Assembly: GCF_000718785.1 (NCBI RefSeq)
Contig: NZ_JOCA01000036.1
Coordinates: 1-33,089, forward strand
Origin: Streptomyces sp. NRRL WC-3626
Lineage (GTDB): Bacteria > Actinomycetota > Actinomycetes > Streptomycetales > Streptomycetaceae
Length of the DNA: 33,089 bases
Direction of reading: 5' to 3'
In this document: positions 17,389 to 25,414 of the stretch, piece after piece
How positions within the stretch are numbered: position 1 is the stretch's first letter
Layout: the number at the start of each line of letters is the position of its first letter
Notes under the pieces: generated by a model
Told to the model about the DNA's origin: nothing
The model's database searches: none
What the model saw: the letters and a program-made list of their open reading frames with translations, nothing else
Translations under genes and position numbers: made by a program

Positions 17389-18576
17389 ATGACGACCCTC
17401 CCGCGTCCGACCACGGAACTCTCGGCCGACGAGGCCCGCCGCATCGCCCTGCGGGCCCAGGGCTTCCTCGGTGCCCCGGACCGGCGCTCGGGTGTCCGGG
17501 GCGTCCTGCGTCATCTGGGCGCGGTGCAGCTCGACACCATCTCGGTCCTCGCCCGCTCCCACGAGCTGATCCCCTACGCCCGGCTGGGCGCCGTGGGGCG
17601 GCGCACGGTCGAGGAGGCGTACTGGAAGAAGGAGTCCCAGCCTGCGCACGCGTTCGAGTACTGGTCGCATGCCGCGTGCATCCTCCCCATCGAGGAGTGG
17701 CCGCACTTCGCCTTCCGCCGCCGCGCCTACCGCGCCCGCCCGCACTGGCACCACGAGCTGCCGGACGGCGCCTACGACCAGGTGATCAAGCAGCTCCGCG
17801 CGGAGGGCCCCCTCACGGCGACGGAGCTGGGCGGCGCCAAGCGCACCAGCGAGTGGTGGGACTGGTCCGGCACCAAGGTCGCCGTCGAGCGGGCGCTGAT
17901 GTACGGCGAGGTGGTGTGCGTGGAGCGCCGCGGCTGGAAGCGGGTCTACGACCTCGCCGAGCGGGCCGTCCCGGCGCAGCTGCTGCACGACGAGCTGGAC
18001 GACGCGGAGTGCCTGCGCCGTCTGGTCCGTCTGGCCGGCCAGTCCCTCGGTGTGGGCACCCGCGCGGACATCGCCGACTACCACCGTCTCAAGGGGGAGC
18101 AGGTCGACGCCGTGATCGACGGCTCGGGCCTGGTCCCGGTCACGGTGGCGGGCTGGTCCAAGCCGGCCTGGGCCGACCCGGCGGCCCTGGCCACACCGCC
18201 GCGCGGCCGGCACCGTACGACGCTGCTGTCCCCGTTCGACTCCCTGGTGTGGGAGCGGGCGCGCACGGAGCGGATCTTCGGCTTCACCCATCGTCTGGAG
18301 GCCTACGTCCCCAAGCCGAAGCGGGTGTACGGCTACTTCGCGATGCCCGTCCTCGCGGGCGGCCGGCTCGTCGGCCGCGTCGACCCGGCGCGCGAGGGGC
18401 GCACGCTGGTGGCCCGGCAGGTCACGCTGGACGGCCCGAAGGCGGTGCCCGCCGTGGCGCAGGCGCTGGTGGAGGCCGCGGGCTGGGTGGACTGCGCGGA
18501 CGTGCGCGTGGAGCGGGTCGACGCGCCGGAGCTGCGCGAGGCCCTCACACTGGAGCTCGCCCGTGCCCTGGCCTGA
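17389..18576 (+). CDS. Winged-helix DNA glycosylase, YcaQ/AlkZ-like (HTH_42 family)
   Basis: A 395-residue protein of the HTH_42 family, which includes Escherichia coli YcaQ and Streptomyces AlkZ. These unhook interstrand crosslinks and remove bulky N-alkylated bases. The catalytic-type motif is GAVQLDTISVLARSHEL with Q47-L-D49, the QxD form of the YcaQ branch rather than the QxQ of AlkZ. Other family segments are AFEYWSHAACILPIEEWP, GPLTATELGG, SEWWDWSG, and the C-terminal LLSPFDSLVWERARTERIFGFTHRLEAYVPKPKRVYGYF. Length is usual. The gene has its own damage-type promoter directly upstream, which independently supports a repair role. It starts at the ATG at 17389 with no ribosome binding site. 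It could instead have a resistance role against a genotoxic metabolite, but no biosynthetic genes lie nearby. Confidence 0.9.
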   Translation: MTTLPRPTTELSADEARRIALRAQGFLGAPDRRSGVRGVLRHLGAVQLDTISVLARSHELIPYARLGAVGRRTVEEAYWKKESQPAHAFEYWSHAACILPIEEWPHFAFRRRAYRARPHWHHELPDGAYDQVIKQLRAEGPLTATELGGAKRTSEWWDWSGTKVAVERALMYGEVVCVERRGWKRVYDLAERAVPAQLLHDELDDAECLRRLVRLAGQSLGVGTRADIADYHRLKGEQVDAVIDGSGLVPVTVAGWSKPAWADPAALATPPRGRHRTTLLSPFDSLVWERARTERIFGFTHRLEAYVPKPKRVYGYFAMPVLAGGRLVGRVDPAREGRTLVARQVTLDGPKAVPAVAQALVEAAGWVDCADVRVERVDAPELREALTLELARALA

Positions 18577-18580
18577 ATCC

Positions 18581-18600
18581 GGGACCCGGCGCCGGGTCCC
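18581..18600. terminator. Palindromic terminator between convergent genes
   Basis: A perfect 20-bp palindrome with half-site GGGACCCGGC, 4 bases after the glycosylase stop and facing the response regulator stop at 18616. A GC-rich CCCGGGGCCCGG follows. Confidence 0.6.
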
Positions 18601-18615
18601 GGTCCCGGGGCCCGG

Positions 18616-19362
18616 TCAGCGGATCTCGAGGATCTTCTCCCGCATCGCGTAGACCACCGCTTCCATCCTGGAGTGCAGCTGGAGCTTCTCCAGGATGTTG
18701 CGTACGTGGTTCTTCACGGTGTTCTCGGAGATGAAGAGTTCCTTGGCGATGTCGCGGTTGTTCATCCCCGTGGCCACGAGTTTGAGGACTTCGAGTTCAC
18801 GGTCGGTCAGCCGGGGCGCGGGCACGAGCCGGCGCTCGTCGGTGCGCTGGATCATCGATTTGAACTCGGTGAGCAGTTTCGACGCCATGGAGGGGCTGAT
18901 CTGCGACTGTCCGTCGGCGACCGCGCGAATGGCGGTGGCCACCTCGTCGGTGGAGATCTCCTTGAGGAGATAACCGGTCGCGCCCGCCTTGATCGCGTCG
19001 TAGAGGTCGGCCTCCTCGTCGCTGATCGTCAGCATGATGATCTTCGCGCTGGGGGCGACCTCCTTGATGGAGGTGCACGCCTCGATGCCGCCGCGCTTGG
19101 GCATCCGCACGTCCATCAGGATGATGTCGGGCAGCAGGTCGGCCGCCTTCTCCACCGCCTCGGCGCCGTCCCCCGCCTCGCCGACGACCTGAATGTCCTC
19201 CTCGGCCGCGAGCACGATCTCCAGTCCGCGGCGGAACAGCGCGTGGTCGTCCACCACAAGGACTCTGATCGGCTCCTTGCGTGGAGTGTCCGCGTCCGGG
19301 CCCATGCCGGCGACGCCGTCGTCGGCGTCCTCGTCACGCATCGGTCCGAAGCTGTCCGCCAT
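18616..19362 (-). CDS. NarL/LuxR-family two-component response regulator
   Basis: A 248-residue cytoplasmic DNA-binding response regulator. The receiver domain has the acidic pair VDDH (38-40), phospho-acceptor Asp84 in ILMDVRMPKRGG, and the conserved T and K in MLTISDEE and GYLLKE. The LuxR-type helix-turn-helix is at about 180-240 (LTDRELEVLKLVATGMNNRDIAKELFISENTVKNHV). A 30-residue acidic N-terminal extension precedes the receiver. The ATG at 19362 is chosen because GGGGAGGA lies 4-5 bases upstream; an open frame extends further to 19524 without support. No histidine kinase gene adjoins it, so it appears to be an orphan regulator. Its targets cannot be read from the window. Confidence 0.94.
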   Translation of the reverse strand: MADSFGPMRDEDADDGVAGMGPDADTPRKEPIRVLVVDDHALFRRGLEIVLAAEEDIQVVGEAGDGAEAVEKAADLLPDIILMDVRMPKRGGIEACTSIKEVAPSAKIIMLTISDEEADLYDAIKAGATGYLLKEISTDEVATAIRAVADGQSQISPSMASKLLTEFKSMIQRTDERRLVPAPRLTDRELEVLKLVATGMNNRDIAKELFISENTVKNHVRNILEKLQLHSRMEAVVYAMREKILEIR

Positions 19363-19505
19363 CGTTCCTCCCCCTGCCGGCTGCGGCCTGTGGTCCTGAC
19401 CATCGCCAACCCAAGGCAACGGCCCACCGGTTGAGCCGCTGCAGCCATGATTCCATGCCGCGCCGCCACCGAGGTGCCGGTGTGCGCGCCGAGTGGTCGC
19501 ACACA

Positions 19506-19542
19506 GGTGCCCCTGGGGGCGCACAAGCGCACCAGGGGCACC
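19506..19542 (-). terminator. Terminator downstream of hpf
   Basis: Perfect 11-bp arms GGTGCCCCTGG / CCAGGGGCACC separated by 15 bases, about 20 bases past the hpf stop and upstream of the response regulator gene. It separates the two minus-strand transcription units. Confidence 0.7.
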
Positions 19543-19563
19543 GGTGAGGCCGTCACGCGCGGG

Positions 19564-20256
19564 TCAGCCGCCGAGCGTCCCGCCCGCCTCGGGGGACTGC
19601 GTCTGGGTGACCATCGTGTCCGTGCTGAGGTGGATCACGCCGTAGTCGTAGGCGTGCCTGCGGTAGACGACGCTGGGTTCCTTGGTCTCGGAGTCGACGA
19701 AGAGATAGAAGTCGTGCCCCACCAGCTCCATTTCGTAGAGAGCCTGGTCGAGGGTCATGGGGGCTGCGACGTGGGTCTTCTCGCGGACGACCAGGGGTCC
19801 GTCGCCCTGTACTTCCAGCGAGCCGATCTTCTTGGTGGGGACGGCTTCCGGCTCGTCCGCGACGAAGCCTCCGCCCGATCCGTTGAGTGTCGCCGCGCCC
19901 GGGACGTGGTCGGGGACCTCGGCTGCCGAGATCCGGCGCGCGCCGCGCCGCGAGAAACGCTTGTCGTGCTGCTTGCGCAGCCGGGCGTCCAGCTTCTCCG
20001 CTGCCAGGTCGAGCGCCGCGTACGGGTCGCTGGCTGCCGCCTCCGCCCGGATCACCGGACCGCGGGAGCGGAGCGTGATCTCCACCCGGTCACAGCGGTC
20101 GGCCTGCCGGGGGTTGGGCTCCTTGGACACCTCGACATCGAGGCTCATCACCTTGCCATCGAGCTTCTGGATCTTCTCCAGGTTCAGCTTCTCGGCCACG
20201 TGCTTCCGGAACCGCTCGGGCACCTCTGTCTTACGGCCCTTGACGACGATGTCCAC
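19564..20256 (-). CDS. hpf: Long-form ribosome hibernation promoting factor
   Basis: A 230-residue ribosome-binding protein that dimerises 70S ribosomes into inactive 100S particles in stationary phase or stress. Residues 1-100 form the S30AE domain (MDIVVKGRKTEVPERFRKHVAEKL, RVEITLRSRGPVIRAEAAASDPYAALDLAAEKLDAQL-like). A variable linker follows, and the C-terminal dimerisation domain is at about 165-220 (MTLDQALYEMELVGHDFYLFVDSETKEPSVVYRRHAYDYGVIHL). Length fits the long form found in actinobacteria. Start is GTG at 20254-20256 with CGGAG about 7 bases upstream. The 311-base region upstream suggests its own promoter rather than read-through from the comF-like gene. It was formerly annotated as a sigma-54 modulation protein. 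Confidence 0.96.
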   Translation of the reverse strand: MDIVVKGRKTEVPERFRKHVAEKLNLEKIQKLDGKVMSLDVEVSKEPNPRQADRCDRVEITLRSRGPVIRAEAAASDPYAALDLAAEKLDARLRKQHDKRFSRRGARRISAAEVPDHVPGAATLNGSGGGFVADEPEAVPTKKIGSLEVQGDGPLVVREKTHVAAPMTLDQALYEMELVGHDFYLFVDSETKEPSVVYRRHAYDYGVIHLSTDTMVTQTQSPEAGGTLGG

Positions 20257-20567
20257 GCAGAACTCCGTTCCCGGATCACTCCGCCTCGGTGCGGAGCGTC
20301 TCCCTTTTGCACCAGGTCCCGGTATCGTCCGGAACCTCGGACTTCGGTGACGTCCACCTCCTCCCCCATGGGCGAGATCTCCACTCCACCGGCACGGGTG
20401 ATACCGAAAACCCGCAGCACGGCAATCGGATTCGAGAGGTGTGGCCTGCGGCTTTCCCTCTCACCCGAACATATCTCGCCCGGACGGATGTCGTCACCCT
20501 CTACCGCGCCGTACCTCCATTCTGGTGAATTGTTTCCCTCATTACCTGCAACGACGTACGTACTCAG
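20257..20567. other. hpf upstream region
   Basis: 311 bases of lower GC content than the surroundings. The promoter of hpf (minus strand) must lie here; GGTAGAGG at about 20495-20505 on the minus strand may be a -10 but has no clear -35. A 78-codon minus-strand frame beginning with GTG at 20420 overlaps the hpf start; it lacks a ribosome binding site and is probably not a gene. ACGTACGT near 20555 is a small palindrome. Confidence 0.45.
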
Positions 20568-21461
20568 TCAGTTCCGGTTTATTTCGAAAGCGTCCGGAGA
20601 CGCCGCGACGACGGCCGCGCACATCGCGCCGGTGTTCCCGTCGGCGCCACCCGCGCCCGTCATGACCGGCGGCCGTCCGGGCCGCCGGCCGGCACTCCGT
20701 CGAGCCCGTCCGCTCCGCTGTTCCCCTCTCCCTTCCCCTGTCTCACTCCAGTACACGAACGCGCGCGCCGAAATACTCGATTCGCCGCCCCGGTCCGGTG
20801 ACGCGGCGTCCGGCCGCGCCCGTACGGCGCGCGCCGCCTCGGCCAGTGACGCCCCGGTCGTCATCAGGTCGTCGACCAGGACGACCCGGCCCGCGGGGAG
20901 CAGCCGGTCACAGCCCGGGGCGAGCGTCAGCGCGCCCGCGAGGTTGGCCAGCCGCTGCCGGGAGCCGAGCCCCGACTGGTCGGCCACGTCCCGTCGTTGC
21001 CGCAGGGCGGGGAGCACTCGTGCGGGTACCCCTGCCCGGCGCAGCTCACCCGCCGCCGCGTACGCGATCCGCCGCGCGGGATCGTGCCCGCGCGTGCGCA
21101 CCGCCCGCCGCGCGGAGGGCACGGGGACGAGCAGCACCGGGCCGTCCCGGACGCCCGGCGCCCGGACCGCTCCCAGCCCTGCCCGGACGGCTCCCGCCAG
21201 CGCCCTGCCGAGCGGCCGCGCGAGGGCCAGGGCGCCGCGCTCCTTGTGGGCCAGCAGGGTGGCGCGCACCTCGTCCGTGTACCGGGCCGCCGCGTGCACC
21301 GGGGGCAGTCCGGACGGCTCGGGCACCGGCCGCACCCGGCACGGCACGGCCCCGCCCAGCGCCGTACGGCACCGGGCGCACAGCACCGTACGAGGTGCGC
21401 CACAGCCGCCGCACTCGGCCGGGAGCACCAGATCGGTGAGGTCCTGCCACCAGTCCCGCAT
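20568..21461 (-). CDS. ComF-family phosphoribosyltransferase-like protein
   Basis: A 297-residue protein. The N-terminus has a zinc-binding four-cysteine motif (C17, C20, C28, C31 in LPAECGGCGAPRTVLCARC), followed by a type I phosphoribosyltransferase fold with VPVPSARRAVRTRGHDPARRIA and the PRPP-binding loop VVLVDDLMTTGASLAEA. In naturally competent bacteria ComF aids DNA uptake, but in Streptomyces the role is unproven. The protein ends AAVVAASPDAFEINRN, a stretch that normally follows the PRPP-loop helix directly. Here about 65 Arg/Gly/Ser-rich residues separate the two. I chose the ATG at 21461 (MRDWWQDLTDL) over the start at 21497, since it begins the conserved N-terminus. It lies 66 bases after lpqB and may share its transcript. 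Confidence 0.88.
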   Translation of the reverse strand: MRDWWQDLTDLVLPAECGGCGAPRTVLCARCRTALGGAVPCRVRPVPEPSGLPPVHAAARYTDEVRATLLAHKERGALALARPLGRALAGAVRAGLGAVRAPGVRDGPVLLVPVPSARRAVRTRGHDPARRIAYAAAGELRRAGVPARVLPALRQRRDVADQSGLGSRQRLANLAGALTLAPGCDRLLPAGRVVLVDDLMTTGASLAEAARAVRARPDAASPDRGGESSISARAFVYWSETGEGRGEQRSGRARRSAGRRPGRPPVMTGAGGADGNTGAMCAAVVAASPDAFEINRN

Positions 21462-21500
21462 GGCCCCACTGTGCCAACGCCCGGCGCACCCGGCCACCCC

Positions 21501-21509
21501 TGTGGATAA
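21501..21509 (-). promoter_or_regulatory. DnaA-box-like nonamer
   Basis: On the minus strand the sequence TTATCCACA is an exact match to the classical DnaA box consensus. It is in the 66-base gap between lpqB and the comF-like gene. A single box may be chance. Confidence 0.35.
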
Positions 21510-21527
21510 CCCGGGGGAACGTCCGGC

Positions 21528-23339
21528 TCAGCCGGGATAGACCGGCGCGGTTCCCTCCGTCACCTTCTGCCACTGGGCCCCCGTGGGCAGCCGTACGATC
21601 CCGTCCACCGAGTACGCCATCAGCGGCGCCTGTTCGTCCTCGGAGGCGGTGACGGCCTTGACGCCGGTCAGGGCGGCGGGCGGCGGCACGTCCGGCGTGG
21701 AGCCGTCGACCTCGACGTACTTCATCTGCTCCACCCCTCCTTCCTCACGCCCGACCACCACGAGCCGGCTGTCCCCGGCCCACGACATGGCCGTGACCTG
21801 CTCCAGCTCGGGCGTCGCCGAGCGCGGGTCCAGCACGGTGACCGTGGGCCGGCCGTCCGTCCCGTCCTCGCGGTCGATCCGCCCGATCAGCAGCGAGCGC
21901 CGGTCGCCCTTCTCCACGACGAGCGCGATCCGCACCCCGTCGGCGGCCACCCGGACGGCCCGCACCCGGCCGTCCAGCTCCGGCGTGTGCACCTCGACCG
22001 GCTCGTCGGAACCCTCCTCGAGCAGGTACAGCCGCGGCTCGTCGGCGTTGCCGTCGGCGACCCACAGCCCGCCCCGCGCGTCCCAGCTGGGCGTGGTCAG
22101 CCTGTCCTCCTCGGTCTTGCCCGTGCTCTGCAGCACCGGCTCGCCGAGCGGACTCCCCGCCACCAGCGGGGCGACGTACAGGGACCTGCCGTCCACGGAG
22201 ACCCCGGCCGCGGTGCGCTCGTCCCGGGCGACCGCCACCGACCGCAGCGCCTTCTCGCCCTCGCCCAGCGCACCGGGCGCCGGGGCGGGATCGGTGTCGC
22301 TGGTGCCGGAGGTGATCCGTACGAGACGGCCCTCCTCGTCGACGAAGTACAGGTAGTCGGGCTGGTGCAGGGCACCCCGGGTCGCGACGGTCTCCGCGCC
22401 GCTCCTGGCGAGCGAGCAGAGCGGTCCGCCGCCGGCCCGCACCTCCACCTCCTCCACCGCGGGGCTGAGGGTGCGCAGGGTGAACAGCAGCTGGGCCGCC
22501 ATCTCCTCGCACCGCCCGGTGCCGGCCTCGCCGGCCTTGTCGTTGAGCGGCACGGTCAGCTTGCCCCGGTCGTCCGGGGTCAGCGGAGCGGCCTCCTTGC
22601 TCAGCGCCGTCCCGACGGGGAAACCGGTCCTGACGGCAGGCTTCAGCCACGTCGTGGGGCCCTTGATGAGCGAGCGCACCATCTCGGTCGTGGGGTCCAC
22701 GTGGCTGCGCACGTAGACGGGGTCGGCGACCGTCATCGGCGGCGTACTCGCGTTGTCCGAGGCGAAGTAGTACTTGTTGACGGACATGTAGTTGCGCTGG
22801 AAGTCCGACTTGCCCATGACGACACCCTGCGGGACCACGTCGATGCGCCACTGCTCGGTCCTGGCGTCCCTGGTGAGGTGCACCGGCTTGTCGTACGACC
22901 CGGAGGCGGGCGCGTACGCCTGCTGCGCGTCCACCGTGGCGACCTGGGTCCCGGTCAGCGTGTAGGACAGCGAGCCGGTGTTCTGCTGCTCCGGCGCTTC
23001 GACCTGGGCGTCCGGCCCGTTCGACAGCACGGTGGTCGACAGCTCCGGCCGCCATGCCTTCGCCGCCTCGCGGGTCAGATACTGGCGCGCGGTCCTGTAG
23101 TCCGGGTCGTCGCTGGTCAGCGCCTCCAGGAAACCCTGCACGATCTGGGTGGGGGTGGCGTCGTCGCTGGGCGGCATGGCGAACACGCGCACCTGCGCGT
23201 CCTGCCGGGGTGTCGACTCGACGCCCCGCAGATCCCCGCTGTCGGGCATCGAGGCACACCCGGCCAGCAGGACGACCCCGCTGGTCGCGTACGCCACCGC
23301 CCTCGCCGACGCCCCCCGGCCGCGCTCACCGCCGCCCAC
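21528..23339 (-). CDS. lpqB: Lipoprotein LpqB, accessory to MtrAB
   Basis: A 603-residue secreted lipoprotein that modulates the MtrB sensor kinase at the outer face of the membrane. The signal peptide ends in a lipobox VLLAGC (lipidated Cys28). A GerMN domain follows at about 200-330 (TEMVRSLIKGPTTWLKPAVRTGFP, LTVPLNDKAG), then a C-terminal LpqB beta-propeller region with repeated DGR/DPR strands. I set the start at GTG 23339 because GGGGAGG lies 6 bases upstream; it overlaps the mtrB stop by 14 bases. The next in-frame start, at 23378, would lengthen the overlap and the signal peptide's n-region. It is third in the mtrA-mtrB-lpqB block, the conserved actinobacterial order. Confidence 0.95.
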   Translation of the reverse strand: MGGGERGRGASARAVAYATSGVVLLAGCASMPDSGDLRGVESTPRQDAQVRVFAMPPSDDATPTQIVQGFLEALTSDDPDYRTARQYLTREAAKAWRPELSTTVLSNGPDAQVEAPEQQNTGSLSYTLTGTQVATVDAQQAYAPASGSYDKPVHLTRDARTEQWRIDVVPQGVVMGKSDFQRNYMSVNKYYFASDNASTPPMTVADPVYVRSHVDPTTEMVRSLIKGPTTWLKPAVRTGFPVGTALSKEAAPLTPDDRGKLTVPLNDKAGEAGTGRCEEMAAQLLFTLRTLSPAVEEVEVRAGGGPLCSLARSGAETVATRGALHQPDYLYFVDEEGRLVRITSGTSDTDPAPAPGALGEGEKALRSVAVARDERTAAGVSVDGRSLYVAPLVAGSPLGEPVLQSTGKTEEDRLTTPSWDARGGLWVADGNADEPRLYLLEEGSDEPVEVHTPELDGRVRAVRVAADGVRIALVVEKGDRRSLLIGRIDREDGTDGRPTVTVLDPRSATPELEQVTAMSWAGDSRLVVVGREEGGVEQMKYVEVDGSTPDVPPPAALTGVKAVTASEDEQAPLMAYSVDGIVRLPTGAQWQKVTEGTAPVYPG

Positions 23340-25413
23340 GCGAAGCCTCCCCGTCCCTGTCCACGTCCCGCCCCTCACTCCGGCCGCCCTCGCCGCCGGC
23401 GTCCTGCCGTCCCGCCGGATCCGCGCCGCCCTGCGACCCCGACGGCATCCGGGTGCTCCCCGACGGCCGGGACACCACGCGTGCGCCGCTGCCGGGCAGC
23501 GCCGTGGGATCGGCCGTCGGGGGCCCGGCCGCCTGCCGCAGGGCGAGCGGGTCCCGCGCGGAGGCGTCGTTGCCGGGCTCCCGCGCGGAGACCGTGGCGC
23601 GTTTCTCGCCGTCCCCGCCGCCGTGCGCCGGCCCGGCGTCGTCGAGACCGCTGTTGCGCCGCGAGTCCTTGGGCTCCAGCGGTATCGGAGAGCCCCTCAG
23701 CGGCTCGTCCGCGGTCCTCGGCAGCGTCAGCCGGAACTGCGAGCCGCCGCCCGGCTCGCCCCACGCCTGGAGCCAGCCGCCGTGCAACCGCGCGTCCTCC
23801 AGGGCGATGGACAGGCCCAGCCCCGTACCGCCCGTGGTGCGCGCGCGTGCCGGGTCGGCCCGCCAGAAGCGGCTGAACACCCGGGTGGCCTCGCCGGGCT
23901 TGAGCCCGACGCCGTAGTCGCGCACGGCGACCGCCACCGCCCCGCCGGCCGCGGCGAGCTTGACGACGACGTCCCTGCCCTCGCCGTGTTCCACCGCGTT
24001 GACGACCAGGTTCCGCAGCACCCGCTCGACACGCCGCGCGTCGGCCTCGGCGACGACGGGCTGCTGGTCCCCGACGATCCGCACGCGCGTGCCCTTGCGT
24101 TCGGCGAGCGGCTCCGCGCCGCTGACCACGCGCCGTACGACCTCGCGCAGGTCTATCGGCTCGGCCTCCAGCGCCGCCGCGCCCGCGTCGAACCGGCTGA
24201 TCTCCAGCAGGTCCGCGAGCAGCGACTCGAACCGGTCGATCTGGTCGGCGAGCAGTTCCGCCGACCGCGCTGTGATCGGGTCGAAGTCCTCGCGTGCCTC
24301 GTGGATGACGTCCGCGGCCATGCGCACCGTCGTCAGCGGTGTCCGCAGCTCGTGCGACACGTCCGACACGAACCGGCGCTGCATCCGCGACAGGTCCTCC
24401 AGCTGGTTGATCTTCAGGTGGAGGTTCTGCGCCATCTTGTTGAACGCCTCGCCGAGCCGCGCGATGTCGTCCTCGCCGGTGACCTTCATCCGTTCCTGCA
24501 GCCGCCCCGCGGACAGCCGCTCGGCGATCCCGGCCGCCATCCGCACCGGCGTGACGACCTGGCGCACCACCAGCCAGGCGATCGCCCCGAGGAGGACGAC
24601 GACGAACAGCCCGGCGGTCGCCAGGGTGCCCTTGACCAGGCTGAGTGACTTCTCCTCCTGGGTGAGCGGGAAGAGGTAGTACAGCTGGTACGGGTCGCCG
24701 TTGGGGTCGTTGACCTGCTTGCCGATGACCAGTCCGGGCTGGGAGTCCTTCTTGGTGTCGTAAACGATGCGGGTGTAGCTCTGGGCCGCCGTCGGGCCGC
24801 TGTCGATCCGCTCCCGCAGCGCCGCCGGCACACTCGCCGTCGGATTGACCTCACCGGAGGCGCGCGGTCCGCGCCCGCTGCCGCTCTCGTCGGCCGCGGG
24901 CAGGGTCACCACGTCGAAGGCGCCCTGGCCGCCGCTCGAGAGCGATTCCACGAGGTCGCTCATCCACTGGATGACGCTCTGCGAGGGCCGGCCGTCGATC
25001 GCGGTGCCGTCCTCGCCCGTGACGCTCTCGTCCTCCTCGGCCTGCTGCCTGGCCACGGCGAAGCCGCCGGTGGCCTGGCTCTGCGACGCCTTCACCTTGG
25101 CGTCCAGCAGCCCGTTGCGGACCTGGCCGATGACGACGAAGCCCAGCAGCAGCACCACGCCCAGCGACATCAGCAGCGTGGTGGCGACGACCTTGAGCTG
25201 GATGTTGCGCCGCCACAGCCGCATGACGGGCAGCAGCGGCCGGCGCACCCACCGCACGAACAGCCGGATGACCGGACTGCCCTGGACCCCGCCCTGCAGC
25301 AGCCCGCCGTCGAGCAGGCGCCCCCAGCGGGAGCCGGGAGCCTTCCGGCCGACAGGCCGCCCCGGCCGGCCCCCGGACGGGCGGGGCGCCGAAGCGGCAC
25401 TGTCCCCGGACAT
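23326..25413 (-). CDS. mtrB: Two-component sensor histidine kinase MtrB
   Basis: A 695-residue membrane sensor kinase that phosphorylates MtrA in response to envelope or osmotic state. The N-terminal 70 residues are basic and disordered. TM1 is at about 74-97 (VVATTLLMSLGVVLLLGFVVIG), then an extracytoplasmic sensor loop to about 260, and TM2 at about 262-284. A HAMP domain follows, then the HisKA domain with phospho-acceptor His354 in VSDVSHELRTPLT. The HATPase has an N-box NLVVNAVEHGEG, the G-boxes RDYGVGLKPGE and GGTGLGLSIALEDARLHGG. A 120-residue Gly/Arg/Asp-rich tail extends beyond the ATPase domain. The ATG at 25413 follows the mtrA TGA by a single base, and AGGA lies about 9 bases upstream. 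Confidence 0.97.
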   Translation of the reverse strand: MSGDSAASAPRPSGGRPGRPVGRKAPGSRWGRLLDGGLLQGGVQGSPVIRLFVRWVRRPLLPVMRLWRRNIQLKVVATTLLMSLGVVLLLGFVVIGQVRNGLLDAKVKASQSQATGGFAVARQQAEEDESVTGEDGTAIDGRPSQSVIQWMSDLVESLSSGGQGAFDVVTLPAADESGSGRGPRASGEVNPTASVPAALRERIDSGPTAAQSYTRIVYDTKKDSQPGLVIGKQVNDPNGDPYQLYYLFPLTQEEKSLSLVKGTLATAGLFVVVLLGAIAWLVVRQVVTPVRMAAGIAERLSAGRLQERMKVTGEDDIARLGEAFNKMAQNLHLKINQLEDLSRMQRRFVSDVSHELRTPLTTVRMAADVIHEAREDFDPITARSAELLADQIDRFESLLADLLEISRFDAGAAALEAEPIDLREVVRRVVSGAEPLAERKGTRVRIVGDQQPVVAEADARRVERVLRNLVVNAVEHGEGRDVVVKLAAAGGAVAVAVRDYGVGLKPGEATRVFSRFWRADPARARTTGGTGLGLSIALEDARLHGGWLQAWGEPGGGSQFRLTLPRTADEPLRGSPIPLEPKDSRRNSGLDDAGPAHGGGDGEKRATVSAREPGNDASARDPLALRQAAGPPTADPTALPGSGARVVSRPSGSTRMPSGSQGGADPAGRQDAGGEGGRSEGRDVDRDGEASRGRR

Positions 25414-25414
25414 G

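Noticed and set aside
19363..19524. N-terminal extension of the response regulator open frame
   Set aside because: The ATG at 19362 has a strong GGGGAGGA site, and the extension has no conserved content.
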